From positions 1 through 8,869 of the forward strand of contig JAESUI010000058.1 of NCBI GenBank assembly GCA_016763135.1: 8,869 nucleotides of DNA, given 5' to 3'. The notes beneath the pieces are model-generated. The model was not told the DNA's origin. It saw only the letters and a list, made by a program, of their open reading frames with translations, and did not search any database. This stretch comes from Flavobacteriales bacterium (GTDB lineage Bacteria; Bacteroidota; Bacteroidia; Flavobacteriales_E; Vicingaceae). Position numbers and translations under genes: made by a program. Shown piece by piece: positions 7,229-8,869 of the stretch; position 1 is the first letter of the stretch; every line of letters begins with the position of its first letter.

Positions 7229-7930
7229 CTATTTAGGCTGAACTGTTAGTTGCTCAATTCTTTTTTCATAATCTATTCCTTGAAAAATTCGTTGTACAAA
7301 TATTCCAGGAGTATGAATTGTATTTGGATCTAATTCTCCTTCTTCAACTAATTCTTCTACCTCAGCAATAGTGATTTTACCTGCCATTGCCATCATAGGG
7401 TTAAAATTTCTTGCCGTAGCTTTAAAAACCAGATTCCCTGCAGTATCCCCTTTCCAAGCTTTTACAATAGCAAAATCTGCTGTTAATGCACTTTCTAAAA
7501 TATGAGGCTTACCATTAAACTCCCTTACTTCTTTTCCTTCAGCTATTTCGGTACCATAACCTGCTGGTGTAAAAAATGCTGGAATTCCAGCGCCACCTGC
7601 TCTACATCTTTCTGCCAAAGAACCTTGAGGAATCAAATCAACTTCTAATTCTCCGCTTAGCATTTGTCTCTCAAACTCATCATTCTCTCCAACATAAGAG
7701 GAAATCATTTTTTTAATTTGCTTTTTTTGAAGCAATAAACCTAATCCAAAATCATCTACTCCTGCATTGTTAGAAATGCATGTTATTCCTGTAACATTCA
7801 TTTTAACCATTTCTGCAATGCAATTTTCTGGTATACCACACAAACCGAACCCCCCTAGCATTAAGGTCATTCCATCTTGTATTCCTTGTGTTGCTTCTTG
7901 TACATTTGCAACAACTTTATTAATTGCCAT
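7229..7930 (-). CDS. scoA: 3-oxoacid (succinyl-CoA:acetoacetate) CoA-transferase, subunit A
   Basis: The 233-residue product has the length and motifs of the alpha subunit of class I CoA-transferases. G-G-F-G-L-C-G-I-P (26-34) is the conserved glycine-rich loop near the N terminus. N-N-A-G-V-D-D-F-G-L-G (54-64), E-N-D-E-F-E-R-Q (82-89) and P-Q-G-S-L-A-E-R-x-R-A-G-G-A-G-I-P-A (101-118) follow, all usual for this subunit. It carries no catalytic glutamate of its own and needs subunit B, encoded 1.8 kb downstream. The start is ATG at 7930, 11 bp after the stop of the penicillin-binding protein gene, which suggests a shared transcript. No frameshift or missing motif is seen, so the enzyme should work despite the split gene order. 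The natural substrates are inferred from the family only. Confidence 0.94.
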   Translation of the reverse strand: MAINKVVANVQEATQGIQDGMTLMLGGFGLCGIPENCIAEMVKMNVTGITCISNNAGVDDFGLGLLLQKKQIKKMISSYVGENDEFERQMLSGELEVDLIPQGSLAERCRAGGAGIPAFFTPAGYGTEIAEGKEVREFNGKPHILESALTADFAIVKAWKGDTAGNLVFKATARNFNPMMAMAGKITIAEVEELVEEGELDPNTIHTPGIFVQRIFQGIDYEKRIEQLTVQPK

Positions 7931-7941
7931 AATTCTTTATT

Positions 7942-8869
7942 TTAAAAATCGGAATCTCCTCCTCCATAATCAATCCCTCCATTCATGTCATTGTACTTTT
8001 TACAATCCAATTCAATCGTTAATGGTTTTTCTGGTTTTTCAAAATCTCCATCAGAAATTTTTAATTTTTTATCTGCATGTATTCTTTGCATGTAATAGCC
8101 CCAAACTGGTAGTGCAGTATTTGCTCCTTGACCATAATAGGTCCTAGCAAATCGAATTGCTCTTTCATCTGCTCCTACCCATACTCCAGTAACTAAATCT
8201 GGTGTTAAACCCATAAACCATCCGTCAGAATTATTTTGTGTCGTTCCTGTTTTTCCAGCTATAGGATATCGATGGCCAACATAAGGTCTTGCTTTAGAAA
8301 TAGCGCCTCGTAACCTCATTCCAGTCCCTAAAGTTTTACCTTTACATTCATTATAAACTCCTGATGTAATTCCTTTCATTAATTCCAACATCACGTAAGC
8401 TGTTTGTTCATCCATTGCTTCCTTTGATTCTGGATTTACATCTATGATAACATTACCATGCTTATCTTCAATACGCGTAAACATTGTTGGCTCAATGTAA
8501 ACTCCTTTATTAGCAAAAGTAGCATTAGCTCCAACCATTTCAAATACACTTAAATCAGCAACACCTAAACATAAAGATGGGACAGGATCTAAATGGCTTG
8601 TTATTCCCAAATCTCGTGCCTTTTGCACCACTAAAGCTGGGTTAATTTGTTTCATTACCCAAGCGGTAATTGTATTCATAGAATTTGCTAAAGCATATTT
8701 TAACGTTACTGGACATCCATCAGAATCTCCATCAGAATTTCTTGGTGACCAATCTTTTAGCAACCCAAATTCTCCCTTATGAAAAGTATACCTAACATTT
8801 GTAACTTCCATACACGGGGAAAAATGTTTTTCTTGTATTGCCGTAGCATAAACAATGGGCTTAAATGTA
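7942..8869 (-). CDS. Penicillin-binding protein 1A-type (class A PBP), transpeptidase domain C-terminal part (5' partial)
   Basis: The frame stays open to the right edge, so the ATG at 8811 is internal. Upstream codons read T-F-K-P-I-V-Y-A-T-A-I, which is the catalytic S-x-x-K box with its serine codon cut off: only the last base (T on this strand) is visible at 8869. The second motif S-M-N lies at 8674-8682 and the third, K-T-G-T, starts at 8253. Order and context match class A penicillin-binding proteins, which join a glycosyltransferase domain (outside the window) to this DD-transpeptidase. They polymerise and crosslink peptidoglycan in the periplasm, anchored by one N-terminal helix. After the transpeptidase core only a short acidic tail remains, ending in a G-G-G-D-S-D-F run. 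It appears to be upstream of scoA in the same operon. The symbol is left blank because PBP paralogues cannot be separated from this half. Confidence 0.93.
   Translation of the reverse strand, partial: TFKPIVYATAIQEKHFSPCMEVTNVRYTFHKGEFGLLKDWSPRNSDGDSDGCPVTLKYALANSMNTITAWVMKQINPALVVQKARDLGITSHLDPVPSLCLGVADLSVFEMVGANATFANKGVYIEPTMFTRIEDKHGNVIIDVNPESKEAMDEQTAYVMLELMKGITSGVYNECKGKTLGTGMRLRGAISKARPYVGHRYPIAGKTGTTQNNSDGWFMGLTPDLVTGVWVGADERAIRFARTYYGQGANTALPVWGYYMQRIHADKKLKISDGDFEKPEKPLTIELDCKKYNDMNGGIDYGGGDSDF

Noticed and set aside
7767..8147. 126-codon open frame on the + strand
   Set aside because: It runs antisense across the scoA start and the end of the penicillin-binding protein gene, both of which are clear; the translation has no recognisable motif.
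8809..8811. ATG as the start of the penicillin-binding protein
   Set aside because: The frame continues upstream to the window edge and encodes the T-F-K-P part of the catalytic box, so this Met is internal and the gene is partial.
1..8869. A defence system, mobile element or CRISPR array
   Set aside because: No nuclease, transposase, integrase, reverse transcriptase, toxin-antitoxin pair or regularly spaced DNA repeat was seen; nearly all the sequence is accounted for by housekeeping or surface-protein genes.

Overview
The window looks like a chromosomal segment from an AT-rich member of the Bacteroidota, probably Flavobacteriales-like. The strongest evidence is a 1280-residue secreted protein. 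It has an N-terminal signal peptide, a DUF7948-like domain, SBBP-type repeats, a PKD domain, Ig-like modules and a gliding-motility-associated (CHU_C, type IX secretion type B) C-terminal domain. That architecture is characteristic of this phylum. Leaders without an obvious Shine-Dalgarno sequence, and two apparent TTG starts, also fit. The species cannot be told from the sequence.

Layout. Positions 1-753 (+) hold the C-terminal 250 codons of a multi-pass GT-C-fold glycosyltransferase (GT87/DUF2029-like), cut by the left edge. It converges on the large secreted-protein gene (746-4588, -), and the two coding ends overlap by 8 bp. A 144-bp intergenic region (4589-4732) contains two partly overlapping inverted repeats, one of which touches the TTG start of the secreted-protein gene. 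To the right, four genes on the minus strand are packed with gaps of only 11, 12 and 6 bp and are probably one operon. In transcription order they are a class A penicillin-binding protein of PBP1A type (cut by the right edge at its catalytic serine), scoA, a GT39-like membrane glycosyltransferase with a C-terminal soluble domain, and scoB.

How the genes fit together. ScoA and ScoB should form one 3-oxoacid CoA-transferase that moves CoA between succinyl-CoA and acetoacetate (or a similar acid). The 606-codon glycosyltransferase gene sits exactly between the two subunit genes, which are normally adjacent; this is the most unusual feature of gene order here. PBP1A polymerises and crosslinks peptidoglycan. 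The two GT-C enzymes should transfer sugars from polyprenyl-phosphate donors on the periplasmic side of the inner membrane. The secreted protein carries many copies of the Bacteroidota O-glycosylation consensus D-(S/T)-(A/I/L/V/M/T), so a link to surface glycosylation is conceivable but unproven.

I see no RNA genes, CRISPR array, insertion sequence, phage gene or defence system. Most of the window is ordinary chromosomal content. The points worth checking are the interrupted scoA/scoB pair, the repeat geometry of the secreted protein, and the inverted repeats at its start.
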